Under the pieces are notes generated by a model. It made no database searches and was not told the DNA's origin. It saw only the letters and a program-made list of their open reading frames with translations. From NCBI GenBank assembly GCA_947374535.1, contig CANCCJ010000001.1, forward strand, positions 1-64,000: DNA of 64,000 bases. The letters are read 5' to 3'. Shown here in pieces: positions 15,813 through 24,052 of this stretch (positions within the stretch are counted from its first letter, which is position 1; each line of letters starts with the position of its first letter). This stretch comes from Comamonadaceae bacterium (GTDB taxonomy: Bacteria; Pseudomonadota; Gammaproteobacteria; Burkholderiales; Burkholderiaceae). The position numbers and the translations under genes were made by a program.

Positions 15813-16861
15813 GCCGTCACTCCGTTTTGTGTTTGTGCTTGCTCTTGCGCAAGGAGACGCTCAATCACGCGCCGCGATTGAACACCGCCCGCATCGATAT
15901 TGAGCATCAGCAACGATCTGTCAGGATGCGCAATGAGATTGCGCTGCTGGCTCTCCAACATGTCCAAGTCTTCGCCAAAAATTTTGCCTTGCCCTTCACG
16001 AATATTCGCGGTGAGCTCAGCGTTATGGGGCTGGAATTTGCGGGCCATGCCCCAGAAATAAAGAATCGAAGTTTCCGTTTCTGGCGTGATGAAATCGACC
16101 ACCACACTGCTGGCCTTGCAATCTTCGGGCGCATCGTAGCCACCTTTGCCAGCATGGGCGACACCCACTTCGATCATGACGTGACTGGGCGGCGTGAAGT
16201 GGCAGATTTGCCAACGGTCGACAGGCACGTCGTCGGCTAAGTTATTGCTGCGCAAAGCCATCTGCCAAAACGGCGGGGCCGAAATGTTACTCATGAAGCG
16301 GCTGGTGATGACGTGGTCGCCCTCCACTTGCGTGTTGCAAGGTACTTCGTCGATTTCCTTTTGACCGATGCTGGTGGAATGCACATAGGTTTCGTGCGTC
16401 AAGTCCATCAAGTTATCGATCATCAATTGGTAATTGCACTGAATGTGATAGAGCCCACCGCCATAAGCCCATTCAGGGTTGTCGAAGAACTCAAACACAG
16501 GCATCGCCGCTTCGTCAGCCAGCGCCACATCGCCGGGCCAGACCCAAATGAAGCCATATCGTTCAATGACAGCAAAACTACGAATCGCTGGAAAACCGCG
16601 CACGCGCTGACCGGGCATGGCCACAGTTTTACCGTCGCAACCCATCTCTAAGCCGTGGTAGCCGCAGACCAACTTACCGTTACAGACTTTGCCTAAAGAC
16701 AGCGGTGCGCCACGGTGCGGGCAGAAGTCTTCCAAGGCAGACACTTTGTCGGCATCACCACGGTAAAACACCATGGACTCACCGCAGATGGTGCGGCCCA
16801 AGGGTTTGTCTTGAACCTCGACGGAGGTGGCGGCAACATACCAAGTGTTTTTCAAAAACAT
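15809..16861 (-). CDS. VanA-like Rieske aromatic oxygenase, alpha subunit
   Basis: The N-terminal Rieske centre is complete: CPHRGAPLSLG and CGYHG (about residues 46-70). The mononuclear iron site follows in the middle (NLMDLTHETYVHS, with His ligands). Length and overall layout match vanillate O-demethylase oxygenase (VanA) and related phenoxyacid or dicamba-type monooxygenases, so oxidative demethylation or ring-substituent removal of a carboxylated aromatic is likely. The exact substrate is not shown. The ATG at 16861 is preceded by a GAGAG site. It follows the ABC importer genes and is coupled to the ferredoxin. Confidence 0.8.
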   Translation of the reverse strand: MFLKNTWYVAATSVEVQDKPLGRTICGESMVFYRGDADKVSALEDFCPHRGAPLSLGKVCNGKLVCGYHGLEMGCDGKTVAMPGQRVRGFPAIRSFAVIERYGFIWVWPGDVALADEAAMPVFEFFDNPEWAYGGGLYHIQCNYQLMIDNLMDLTHETYVHSTSIGQKEIDEVPCNTQVEGDHVITSRFMSNISAPPFWQMALRSNNLADDVPVDRWQICHFTPPSHVMIEVGVAHAGKGGYDAPEDCKASSVVVDFITPETETSILYFWGMARKFQPHNAELTANIREGQGKIFGEDLDMLESQQRNLIAHPDRSLLMLNIDAGGVQSRRVIERLLAQEQAQTQNGVTA

Positions 16862-16883
16862 GTAGTTCTCTCTTTCTCGACGT

Positions 16884-17612
16884 TCAGTTGATACGGGCCA
16901 CACCCAGCAGGTGGTCCAGCAATTCAGGTTGGTTCAACAAGGCTTGCGCGCCGCCACTGTGCACCACGGTGCCATGGTCCAGCACCACAGCTTGGTGGCT
17001 GATTTTTAAAATGGCTTGGGGGTGCTGCTCCACGATGATGGCGCTCAAGCCTTCTTCGCGGGTGATGCGTGCAATCGCGCGCAACAACTCCTCCACGATG
17101 ATCGGAGCCAACCCCTCCAAAGGCTCATCGAGCAACAACAAGCGTGGGTTGAGCACCAAAGCACGCCCCACCGCCAACATTTGCTGTTCACCGCCGGACA
17201 GCTGCGTGCCCAAGTTCTCTTTGCGTTCAGCCAAACGGGGAAACAGCTCGTAGACACGTTCAGGCGTCCAAGCGCGATGCGTGGTGCCACGCGCCTCACG
17301 CGCCACAGCGCTGAGGTTTTCATGCACCGTCAATGACTTGAAAATGTTGCGCTCTTGCGGCACCCAACCAATGCCCGCACCTGCGCGGTCGTGCGGTGCC
17401 ATGCGATGCAAGGCCACGCCACCCAAAGTGATCTGCCCACCATGTTGGGTCGTGACACCCACCAAGGTATCCATCAAAGTGGTTTTGCCGGTGCCGTTTC
17501 GGCCCAGCAGAGCCAAGGTTTCACCTTCGTTCAAGCTGAGGTCAATGTCGTGCAACACCACGGCTTCACCATAGCCGGCGCTCAGGCCGTCAATGCGTAA
17601 AAGTTCAGTCAT
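16884..17612 (-). CDS. livF: Branched-chain-type ABC importer ATP-binding protein LivF
   Basis: This cytoplasmic ATPase powers the importer together with LivG. It shows a Walker A (GRNGTGKTT), signature LSGGEQQ, Walker B (LLLLDEPLEGLAP) and the H-loop in VEQH. LEGLAP and the overall size (242 residues) are typical of LivF. The chosen ATG gives MTELLRIDG and overlaps the livG stop by eight bases; an upstream start would add 15 unlikely residues. The VanA-like gene begins 23 bases after its stop. The name denotes the family, since the cargo is probably not an amino acid here. Confidence 0.9.
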   Translation of the reverse strand: MTELLRIDGLSAGYGEAVVLHDIDLSLNEGETLALLGRNGTGKTTLMDTLVGVTTQHGGQITLGGVALHRMAPHDRAGAGIGWVPQERNIFKSLTVHENLSAVAREARGTTHRAWTPERVYELFPRLAERKENLGTQLSGGEQQMLAVGRALVLNPRLLLLDEPLEGLAPIIVEELLRAIARITREEGLSAIIVEQHPQAILKISHQAVVLDHGTVVHSGGAQALLNQPELLDHLLGVARIN

Positions 17613-18360
17613 GGCTGGTCCCCAAATACACGGCCTTGACTTGTGGGTCATGCGCAATCTCTTGCGGCGTACCTTCGGTCAACACGGCACCATTGACCAA
17701 CACCGTGATGCGGTCCGCAAAGTTAAACACCAAGTCCATGTCGTGCTCAATCAAAACAATCGAAACATCGCTGGGCAATGCTGCCACGGTGTGCAGCAAC
17801 TCATCGCGCTCACCAGCGGGCACGCCCGCGACGGGCTCATCCAGCAACAACACACGTGGCTCACATGCCAACGCAATCGCCATTTCCAGCAAGCGTCGCT
17901 TGCCATAGGCCAAGTGCTCGGTGCGCTGTTGCATGACATCGGTGAGATGGAACTGCTCCAGCAGTTGCTCAGCCCGCTCAGTAATAGCTGCGCTGTGTCC
18001 CAACGGTTGCCACCAACGCGCACCTTCGCCACGATGCTGGGTCACCACCATCGCCAAGGTTTCCAAAGGCGTGAGTGAGTTAAACAATTGGTTGATCTGG
18101 AAGGTACGCACCATTCCTCGCCCCACACGCTGGTGCGGTGCCAAATCAGAAATGTCTTCCCCTTGCAACAGAATGCGGCCCTCGGTGGCGGGCAAGACGC
18201 CTGTCATCAAGTTGATGAGCGTCGTCTTACCAGCGCCGTTGGGCCCAATCAGTGCGTGACGCGCGCCATGTGCGATGTTGAGGCTGACGTGGTCGGTGGC
18301 CGTGATGCCACCAAAGCGTTTGACCAACCCCTGTGTTTGCAATGCATAAGCTGCGCTCAT
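17605..18360 (-). CDS. livG: Branched-chain-type ABC importer ATP-binding protein LivG
   Basis: This is the second ATPase of the importer. The Walker A is GPNGAGKTT and GRGMVRTFQ is a LivG-type Q-loop. The signature is degenerate: AYGKRRLLEMA instead of LSGGQ, which is usual for LivG. Walker B is LLLDEPVAGV, and the C-terminal tail LTEGTPQEIAHDP is typical. The length is 251 residues from the ATG at 18360, which overlaps the livM stop as ATGA. It works as a heterodimer with LivF under the two permeases. Confidence 0.9.
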   Translation of the reverse strand: MSAAYALQTQGLVKRFGGITATDHVSLNIAHGARHALIGPNGAGKTTLINLMTGVLPATEGRILLQGEDISDLAPHQRVGRGMVRTFQINQLFNSLTPLETLAMVVTQHRGEGARWWQPLGHSAAITERAEQLLEQFHLTDVMQQRTEHLAYGKRRLLEMAIALACEPRVLLLDEPVAGVPAGERDELLHTVAALPSDVSIVLIEHDMDLVFNFADRITVLVNGAVLTEGTPQEIAHDPQVKAVYLGTSHD

Positions 18361-19331
18361 GAAGACCCCTCGCGGCGCGACGCGCCAAACCAAGTCCAAG
18401 GTCGAATCAAGCGCTCACGCCCCACCAAGACCAGCACAACCAAGAACAAACCAATCCAAAACGTCCAGTACTGCGGGGTGATGTTGGCGATCACGTCGTA
18501 CATCAGCTTGAAAGCCACTGCACCTGCAATGCCGCCATACAGCCAACCCACACCACCAATCGCCAACATCAACATGACGTCCGCTGAACGGTCAAGGGCA
18601 AACACATCCAGTGACGCAAAGCCAGTGGTTTGCGCCATCAATGCACCCGCAGCACCTGCAATGCCTGCAGCAACGGTGTAAACCACGGCCAAGCGAGAGG
18701 TGACTGAAATACCAATGGCCATGGCACGCAAACGGTTGTCACGAACCGCTTTGAGCGTGGCCCCCAAGGGGGCATGCACCAAGCGACGCGCCAATACAAA
18801 CAAGATCAGCAACACTGTGAGCGAATACCAAGCTGAGGTTTGTCCCATCAGATCAAACTCAAACTGGCCTAACAACGGTCCCATGATGACACCTTGCAAG
18901 CCGTCAGCGCCCCCCGTCAAATCGCCCCACTTGTTGGCTAGCTCCAACAAAATTAACGCGGTGCCCAGGGTCACCATCAAACGCGTCAAATCGCTGCCAC
19001 GCATGATGGTGAAAGAGCACACAGCGCCCAACACCGTCGAAGCGGCCATGCCGACTGCCAAACCCAGCAAGGGATCGGGGTTGATGTGTTTGGCAAACAA
19101 GGCGGCTGTATAAGCGCCAAAACCCAAGAACGCAGCGTGGCCCAAAGAGACGATGCCGGTGTAGCCCAAGATCAAATCCAGCGACACAGCAAACAAAGCC
19201 ACGATCGCGATTTCATTGATGATCAAGGCATGCTGCCCGAGCACATAAGGCATGGCAAACGCGAGCAACCAAAAGGCCAACTCCAACGGCTGCCAACGGG
19301 CCGCTTGAAGCAACGATTTTTGTGCTGTCAT
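18357..19331 (-). CDS. livM: Branched-chain-type ABC importer permease LivM
   Basis: This inner-membrane permease of 324 residues has eight to nine hydrophobic segments. It contains the family motifs GYTGIVSLGHAAFLGFGAY near residue 55 and LARRLVHAPLGATLKAVRDNRLRAMAIG, the coupling-helix region that contacts the ATPases. It overlaps livH upstream and livG downstream by four bases each. The name reflects homology; in this operon it should carry the substrate of the VanA-like oxygenase. Confidence 0.9.
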   Translation of the reverse strand: MTAQKSLLQAARWQPLELAFWLLAFAMPYVLGQHALIINEIAIVALFAVSLDLILGYTGIVSLGHAAFLGFGAYTAALFAKHINPDPLLGLAVGMAASTVLGAVCSFTIMRGSDLTRLMVTLGTALILLELANKWGDLTGGADGLQGVIMGPLLGQFEFDLMGQTSAWYSLTVLLILFVLARRLVHAPLGATLKAVRDNRLRAMAIGISVTSRLAVVYTVAAGIAGAAGALMAQTTGFASLDVFALDRSADVMLMLAIGGVGWLYGGIAGAVAFKLMYDVIANITPQYWTFWIGLFLVVLVLVGRERLIRPWTWFGASRREGSS

Positions 19332-20206
19332 GACTTACCTCCTTGACGCACGAACAGGCCTTGTGGACGCCAAATCAAAATCACAATCATGAGCGTGTAC
19401 ACAATGAAGGCACCCAATTTAGGGATGTAGTATTTACCCGCCACATCAGCGATGCCCAGCAAAAGGGCAGCCAGCAACGGTCCGGTGATCGACGTTGTTC
19501 CGCCGACAGCGACCACGATCAAAAAATACACCATGAACTTCAAGGGGAAGGTGGGGTCCAGGCCCAACACCTCAGCCCCCAAGGCGCCGCCCAAACCGGC
19601 TAAGCCAGAGCCAACCGCGAAGGTGGCGGCAAACACCACGTTGACGTTGATACCCAAGCCAGAGGCGGCACGCGGGTCATCCACGCTGGCACGCAAACGG
19701 CTGCCAAAGCGCGTGGCAGACAACACGTATTGCAAGCCCAAGGTCAACGCTGCACACACCGCAATGATGAACAAGCGGTAATGCCCCATGCCCAAAATAA
19801 ATGGCGTGTCGGCAAACAACTCAGTGCGACCGCGCAACCAATCAGGCAGCTGCATGATTTGTTGCTGCGAACCCATCAGATAGTCAGCTGAGGCCACCGC
19901 CATGAACGCTAGGCCAATGGAGAACAACACTTGGTCTAAGTGAGGTTTTTTGTACATCGGTCGGTACAGCGTGCGTTCCAGTAAAGCGCCCACGACAGCG
20001 GAGGCTAAAAATGCCAACGGCAAACATACCAAAAACGGCACACCGTGACGCTGCATCAGCGCCACCGTGAGGTAGCCCCCCAGCATGGCAAACGCACCAT
20101 GCGCGAGGTTGATGAAGTTCATCAACCCCATGGTCACGCACAATCCGACTGCCAGTATGAATAGCAGCATGCCGTACGCGACGCCATCAAATAGCAGTGT
20201 CAACAT
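19328..20206 (-). CDS. livH: Branched-chain-type ABC importer permease LivH
   Basis: The 292-residue membrane protein shows GLMNFINLAHGAFAMLGGYL near residue 30 and the coupling segment TRFGSRLRASVDDPRAASGLG, both diagnostic for LivH. About eight transmembrane segments are visible. Its start overlaps the stop of the binding-protein gene by one base and its stop overlaps livM, so stoichiometric coupled translation is likely. Confidence 0.9.
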   Translation of the reverse strand: MLTLLFDGVAYGMLLFILAVGLCVTMGLMNFINLAHGAFAMLGGYLTVALMQRHGVPFLVCLPLAFLASAVVGALLERTLYRPMYKKPHLDQVLFSIGLAFMAVASADYLMGSQQQIMQLPDWLRGRTELFADTPFILGMGHYRLFIIAVCAALTLGLQYVLSATRFGSRLRASVDDPRAASGLGINVNVVFAATFAVGSGLAGLGGALGAEVLGLDPTFPLKFMVYFLIVVAVGGTTSITGPLLAALLLGIADVAGKYYIPKLGAFIVYTLMIVILIWRPQGLFVRQGGKS

Positions 20207-21372
20207 TATTTGGTCTTGCCTGGATCTTTGACGTCTTTGATGGTGTCGAACTCTTGGTTATAGAGCTGACCACCCACTTTCTCCACCTTACGGATATAGA
20301 TGTTGTGCACCACATCGCGGGTTTGCGCATCGATGAACATCTGGCCGCGCGGACTCTCAAACAACTGGCCTTTCATGGCGTTGAGCAAGGCATCGCCACT
20401 GCCGCCTTTGGTGGTTTTGGCCGCTTCGTAAATCACACGCATGCCGTCGTAACCGCCTACGGCCATGAAGTTGGGGCGCAAACCTGCGTTGGCTTTTTCA
20501 AACGCGGCGACGAACTTTTTGTTCAGAGGCGAGTTGTGCGAGGCCGAGTAGTGATGCGAAGTCACCACTCCCAAAGCCACATCGCCCATGCTGCCCAAGA
20601 TGTCATCGTCGGTAATGTCACCCGTACCGATCAACTTAATGCCTGCTTTATCCATGCCGCGTTCAGCAAACTGCTTCATCAAAGCGGCACCAGCGCCAGA
20701 GGGCACGAACACAAACAAGGCATCGGGCTTTAGGTCGCGCACTTTTTGCAAGAAGGGGGCGAAGTCGGGGTTGCGCAGCGGCACGCGCAGCGTTTCCAAC
20801 ACTTGACCGCCGTTGAACAACAAGCGGTCTTTGAAATACTTTTCAGCGTCAATGCCTGGACCGTAATCAGACACCAAAGTCACCACTTTTTTGATGCCGT
20901 TGTTAGGCACCCAATCGGCCATCGCCACAGCCGCTTGCGGCAGCGTGAAGCTGGTGCGCACCACATAAGGCGAGGCTTGCGTGATGCTGGAAGTTGCAGC
21001 GGCCATCACGACCATCGGCGTTTTGGATTGAGTTGCGATAGGCGCTGTGGCCAAAGCCAAAGGTGTCAAACCAAAACCAGCCAGCACATTGACCTTGTCG
21101 TTGACCACCATTTCTTGCGCAATGCGTTTGGTCACATCGGGCGCGCTGGTGTCGTCTTTGACAATCAGCTCTACTTTTTTACCGCCCACGGTGTCGCCGT
21201 TTTGCGCCATGTACAACCGAGCTGCAGCCTCAATTTGCTTGCCCGTAGAGGCAAAAGGGCCGGTCATGGGCAAGATCAAACCGATCTTGAATTTCTCTTC
21301 AGCCACCGCAGTACTGGCGTAAGCCGCCAAGACGCCCAACATGAGCGCGCTGAGGAAGTAACGTTTTTGCAT
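20206..21372 (-). CDS. ABC transporter substrate-binding protein, LivK type
   Basis: This periplasmic binding protein of 388 residues has a signal peptide (MQKRYFLSALMLGVLAAYASTAVA). It then shows the type I fold start FKIGLILPMTGPFASTGKQIE and further type I features (VVTLVSDYGPG, GTGDITDDDILG, AVGGYDGMRVI). Such proteins bind not only amino acids but also aromatic and other carboxylates. The association with a Rieske oxygenase and a GntR regulator suggests an aromatic acid ligand. An AGGAGACATTC-like site precedes the ATG. It follows the regulator gene by 37 bases. Confidence 0.88.
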   Translation of the reverse strand: MQKRYFLSALMLGVLAAYASTAVAEEKFKIGLILPMTGPFASTGKQIEAAARLYMAQNGDTVGGKKVELIVKDDTSAPDVTKRIAQEMVVNDKVNVLAGFGLTPLALATAPIATQSKTPMVVMAAATSSITQASPYVVRTSFTLPQAAVAMADWVPNNGIKKVVTLVSDYGPGIDAEKYFKDRLLFNGGQVLETLRVPLRNPDFAPFLQKVRDLKPDALFVFVPSGAGAALMKQFAERGMDKAGIKLIGTGDITDDDILGSMGDVALGVVTSHHYSASHNSPLNKKFVAAFEKANAGLRPNFMAVGGYDGMRVIYEAAKTTKGGSGDALLNAMKGQLFESPRGQMFIDAQTRDVVHNIYIRKVEKVGGQLYNQEFDTIKDVKDPGKTK

Positions 21373-21409
21373 GAATGTCTCCTTTGAAATAACTAGCTAA
21401 CAGTGATCT

Positions 21410-22183
21410 TTAAGTCCCGGGCGATATCAAATGCACGCCCGGCAAATTGGGGGTGTTGCGCACAGCATCGCGCAAATTTCTTTGTGCCAAGCGTGAGTGC
21501 TCTCGCATGACAGACTCAGCGCGGGCGCCCTCTCGGTGGGTGATGGCATCAATCACTTGGCGATGCTGATCTTGGGCCACGATGAGCATGTCGCGCGCCT
21601 TGGGCGAGTTGGCCTGCACGCCGACAAAACCAGAGGGTGACGCAAATGGCAAGCTGCCCACACGTTCAAGCTCGCGCTGCATCACGGGCGAATCGCAGAG
21701 CTGTCCCAATAAGGCATGGAATTGCGCATTCAAGCCCACGTAATTTGAAAACGCATCTTCATCAAGCACGGACTGGCGCAGCAAGCGATCAATCTCATCC
21801 AAGCATTGATTCGCTTGCTCTAAGGCTTGGGCAGGCGCACCGCGCTCTGCGGCCAGGCGTGCAGCCAAGCCTTCGACGGTGCCTCTTAGTTCAATGGCAT
21901 CGGCCACATCGGCCTCAGAAAACTGGCGTATTGCAAATCCACCGCTGCGCACTTGTTGCAACAGGCCTTCTTGCTCGAGTCGAATGAGGGCTGCGCGGAT
22001 AGGGGTGCGAGACACGCCCAGTATTTCAACCATGGCCAATTCAGTGATGCGAGCGCCTGCTTTGAGCTCACCCGCCAAAATCATTTCACGCAATCGCAGC
22101 TGCACCCTCACGGCTTGCGAGCCGCCCTCTTCTTGAGGATCACCAACCGGAGCCAGAGCGATAGATGAAAAATTTGAAACCAT
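21410..22183 (-). CDS. GntR-family transcriptional regulator, FCD (FadR) subfamily
   Basis: The N-terminal winged helix (about residues 25-95) has the GntR pattern LREMILAGELKAGARITE, then EILGVSRTPIRAALIRLEQEGLL. The C-terminal FCD ligand-binding domain (about 100-240) shows the helical pattern with ELRGTVEGLAARLAAERG and metal-binding Asp/His residues (NAQFHALLG, HRQVIDAI). It probably represses the operon it heads and is released by the transported acid or a derivative, as VanR-type members do. A TTGTATACAT palindrome lies nine bases before its ATG. Confidence 0.88.
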   Translation of the reverse strand: MVSNFSSIALAPVGDPQEEGGSQAVRVQLRLREMILAGELKAGARITELAMVEILGVSRTPIRAALIRLEQEGLLQQVRSGGFAIRQFSEADVADAIELRGTVEGLAARLAAERGAPAQALEQANQCLDEIDRLLRQSVLDEDAFSNYVGLNAQFHALLGQLCDSPVMQRELERVGSLPFASPSGFVGVQANSPKARDMLIVAQDQHRQVIDAITHREGARAESVMREHSRLAQRNLRDAVRNTPNLPGVHLISPGT

Positions 22184-22191
22184 GGGTCAAA

Positions 22192-22201
22192 TTGTATACA
22201 T
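22192..22201. promoter_or_regulatory. Candidate GntR/FCD operator TTGTATACAT
   Basis: The palindromic core TGTATACA (22193-22200) lies eight to nine bases upstream of the regulator's start codon. Short palindromes of this kind are known targets of FCD-type GntR proteins. Its place at the head of the operon fits autorepression of regulator and transport genes. Confidence 0.45.
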
Positions 22202-22322
22202 CGCGTACTGATTTAAATCAATAAAGTGCCATTTATAGGGTAATTCCCATGTTTTTGTATCCAATCAATGGCCGCATGGGTGTATCCCGCCAACACAACG
22301 TTGGATGACGCGTCTTTCCAAA

Positions 22323-22802
22323 TCAAAGGTGCATCACACGAACGGAACTGGCTTTCACTCGATGGGCCAAGGCCTCGCCGCCCTGCTGCATCACGGCGTT
22401 GTGATTCCAAATGATGAGTGGACGGGCAAATCGCGCGAGTAAGTTCATCCACACCGATGTGATGCGTATTTGCCACTCATAACGCACGATAGTCGTGTCA
22501 CCTTCAGCGCTGAACAACCATCGACCCACTCCTTCAAGGTCACCCTCTGCGCACCCTTCGATGACGCGCAGGGGTATGAAATGAACCACCCTGATATCGA
22601 ATGTGAATCGGTAGGGCAAGCGCCCTTTCCATGTGTAACGACGCACACCACCTAAGCCATTGGCATCGCTTGGCAGCAGCTCCTCGACACTCTCGACATT
22701 GGGCCACCATTGAGGCCAAGTCATGGATTGATAAATGACAGCGCAGACCGCATCAATAGGGGCTTTGACATACCAAACCGTTACAAAGCTGTACTCCATC
22801 AT
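22323..22802 (-). CDS. SRPBCC-family (START-like) protein
   Basis: The 159-residue protein fits the SRPBCC helix-grip fold: an opening strand (FVTVWYVKAPIDAVC), the W-PQWWPNVE segment after the first helix, a run of alternating strands (YRFTFDIRVVHFIPLRVIEG) and a long C-terminal helix. Such proteins bind hydrophobic ligands or act as cyclases; this one cannot be assigned further. It begins ten bases after the LolA-like gene and forms a three-gene group with it and the cupredoxin gene. Confidence 0.65.
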   Translation of the reverse strand: MMEYSFVTVWYVKAPIDAVCAVIYQSMTWPQWWPNVESVEELLPSDANGLGGVRRYTWKGRLPYRFTFDIRVVHFIPLRVIEGCAEGDLEGVGRWLFSAEGDTTIVRYEWQIRITSVWMNLLARFARPLIIWNHNAVMQQGGEALAHRVKASSVRVMHL

Positions 22803-22812
22803 GCGCTCCCAA

Positions 22813-23445
22813 TTAGGGCTGAAATAGCGACTCAGGCAAGGGGACGTTCAGTTCAAGCGATTCCATCGTGACCGTTTCAAGAATGTCACCCTTCAGGTCA
22901 CGGCTGATGATCTTGATGGGAAATTGATGGGCCGCATCCAGCCATAAGTCAAACCGATGCACATGCCCCACCGTGACATTGTCAAAACCAGTCACAGCGA
23001 TGTGTGATGCCGTTGTGCCCTCTGACAGATCGAGCACCTCGATTTTTCCACCCTCGCCTAAAGCGCGCACATGTTCAAACAGCGCACCCACGTCTGATTG
23101 ATCTACCCGCTGACCGCTTGCGCTGAGGATCAGCGGGTTGTTCGGATTTAAATTGAGTTCTGGAAAGTGCCCCACGCCAAACGGCCACAAGCGAACGCGC
23201 TGGGTCTGTGGACTAAACACCAACACAGCACCAGCGTGCGGCTGAATGAATTCCATTCGAACAAAACCGGGCTTTTTAAAGTAATAGCGAATTTGCTCCT
23301 CTTTGTCTTGCTTGACCGAGTGAATGATGACGGTGTAGCTGTTAACTTGGACGTAATGCTGAATCGCATTTTCTATAGGGTCTAGCGCAGCACCTGCTGT
23401 CACCGTGCTGATGAGCGTCGCGGCAAGGATCAAGGTGGTTTTCAC
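22813..23445 (-). CDS. LolA-like/DUF1571 periplasmic protein
   Basis: The 210-residue protein has a signal peptide (first 19 residues, ending TAGA). It then shows the pattern of outer-membrane lipoprotein-sorting relatives: YTVIIHSVKQDKEEQIRYYF, KPGFVRMEFIQP, FSPQTQRVRLWP and a late FDLWLDAAHQFPIKI. Proteins of this class bind lipid or lipoprotein in an open barrel in the periplasm. It starts three bases after the cupredoxin stop and is surely co-transcribed. It is not LolA itself, which is shorter and lacks these segments. Confidence 0.65.
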   Translation of the reverse strand: MKTTLILAATLISTVTAGAALDPIENAIQHYVQVNSYTVIIHSVKQDKEEQIRYYFKKPGFVRMEFIQPHAGAVLVFSPQTQRVRLWPFGVGHFPELNLNPNNPLILSASGQRVDQSDVGALFEHVRALGEGGKIEVLDLSEGTTASHIAVTGFDNVTVGHVHRFDLWLDAAHQFPIKIISRDLKGDILETVTMESLELNVPLPESLFQP

Positions 23446-23448
23446 AAA

Positions 23449-23874
23449 TTACTCCACAACTTCCAAGATGCCCTCCATTCCTTCCTCACGATGGCTTTTA
23501 AAAAACAGCAATCGGTTCTTGCAATAGAACGGATAACGACCCAGCGCAGTTGGGGTAAATCGAATGGTTTGAGGCGCTGTGGACAAACTTTGATCCACAT
23601 TGATACCCGACTCTGGTGCATGAATTACAAAGACGTGTGGAATCAACCCATCCTCACGACTCAATGTCAACTCGACGGGAACACCGACTTTGACCACCAC
23701 CCTATTGGGTTTGAAGAAATAGCTACCGCCAACAATGCGGACATGCTGTACGCCATCTTCGGCGACCACGGCTTGAATCACCAAGTCGGGACCAAGCGCC
23801 CTAGCCACGCCGAAGAAACGTCCGCCCATCAAAACTATCAGAACTAAAACCCAGTTTTTTATTTGAAGTCGCAT
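23449..23874 (-). CDS. Periplasmic cupredoxin-like copper protein
   Basis: From the ATG at 23874 (AGGAGG nine bases upstream) the protein has 141 residues with an N-terminal hydrophobic signal or anchor. The mature domain has a cupredoxin layout: FKPNRVVVKVGVPVELTL, the His ligand in LIPHVFVIH, and the C-terminal loop YPFYCKNRLLFFKSHREEGMEG supplying Cys, His and Met. The spacing between Cys and His (ten residues) is longer than in plastocyanin-like proteins, so the site may be unusual. It probably carries electrons in the periplasm and is the first gene of the group with the LolA-like and SRPBCC genes. Confidence 0.65.
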   Translation of the reverse strand: MRLQIKNWVLVLIVLMGGRFFGVARALGPDLVIQAVVAEDGVQHVRIVGGSYFFKPNRVVVKVGVPVELTLSREDGLIPHVFVIHAPESGINVDQSLSTAPQTIRFTPTALGRYPFYCKNRLLFFKSHREEGMEGILEVVE

Positions 23875-24005
23875 AGCCAAATCCTCCTCAATCACGAACT
23901 CACGCATCGTTCAACGTGACAGAGATTGATTTAATGCCGATTAATTTTTCGACGCAATGGACAGATACGCCCTCGCAGCACGAATACGACTTATCCAGTG
24001 ATGTT

Positions 24006-24019
24006 TTGATTTTTATCAA
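24006..24019. promoter_or_regulatory. Perfect FNR/Anr/Dnr-type box TTGATTTTTATCAA
   Basis: The sequence is an exact match to the FNR-family consensus TTGAT-N4-ATCAA. It lies in the 178-base divergent region between the cupredoxin gene (starting 132 bases away on the minus strand) and the NDUFA9-like gene (starting 34 bases away on the plus strand). The distance fits activation of the cupredoxin group better than the plus-strand gene, where it would be too close to the start codon. Oxygen- or nitric-oxide-dependent control is inferred. Confidence 0.65.
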
Positions 24020-24052
24020 TCACACAAAATCAGCGACGCCTACATTGCATCT

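Noticed and set aside
22213..22476. 87-codon minus frame
   Set aside because: It mostly overlaps the SRPBCC gene in another frame and shows no family features.
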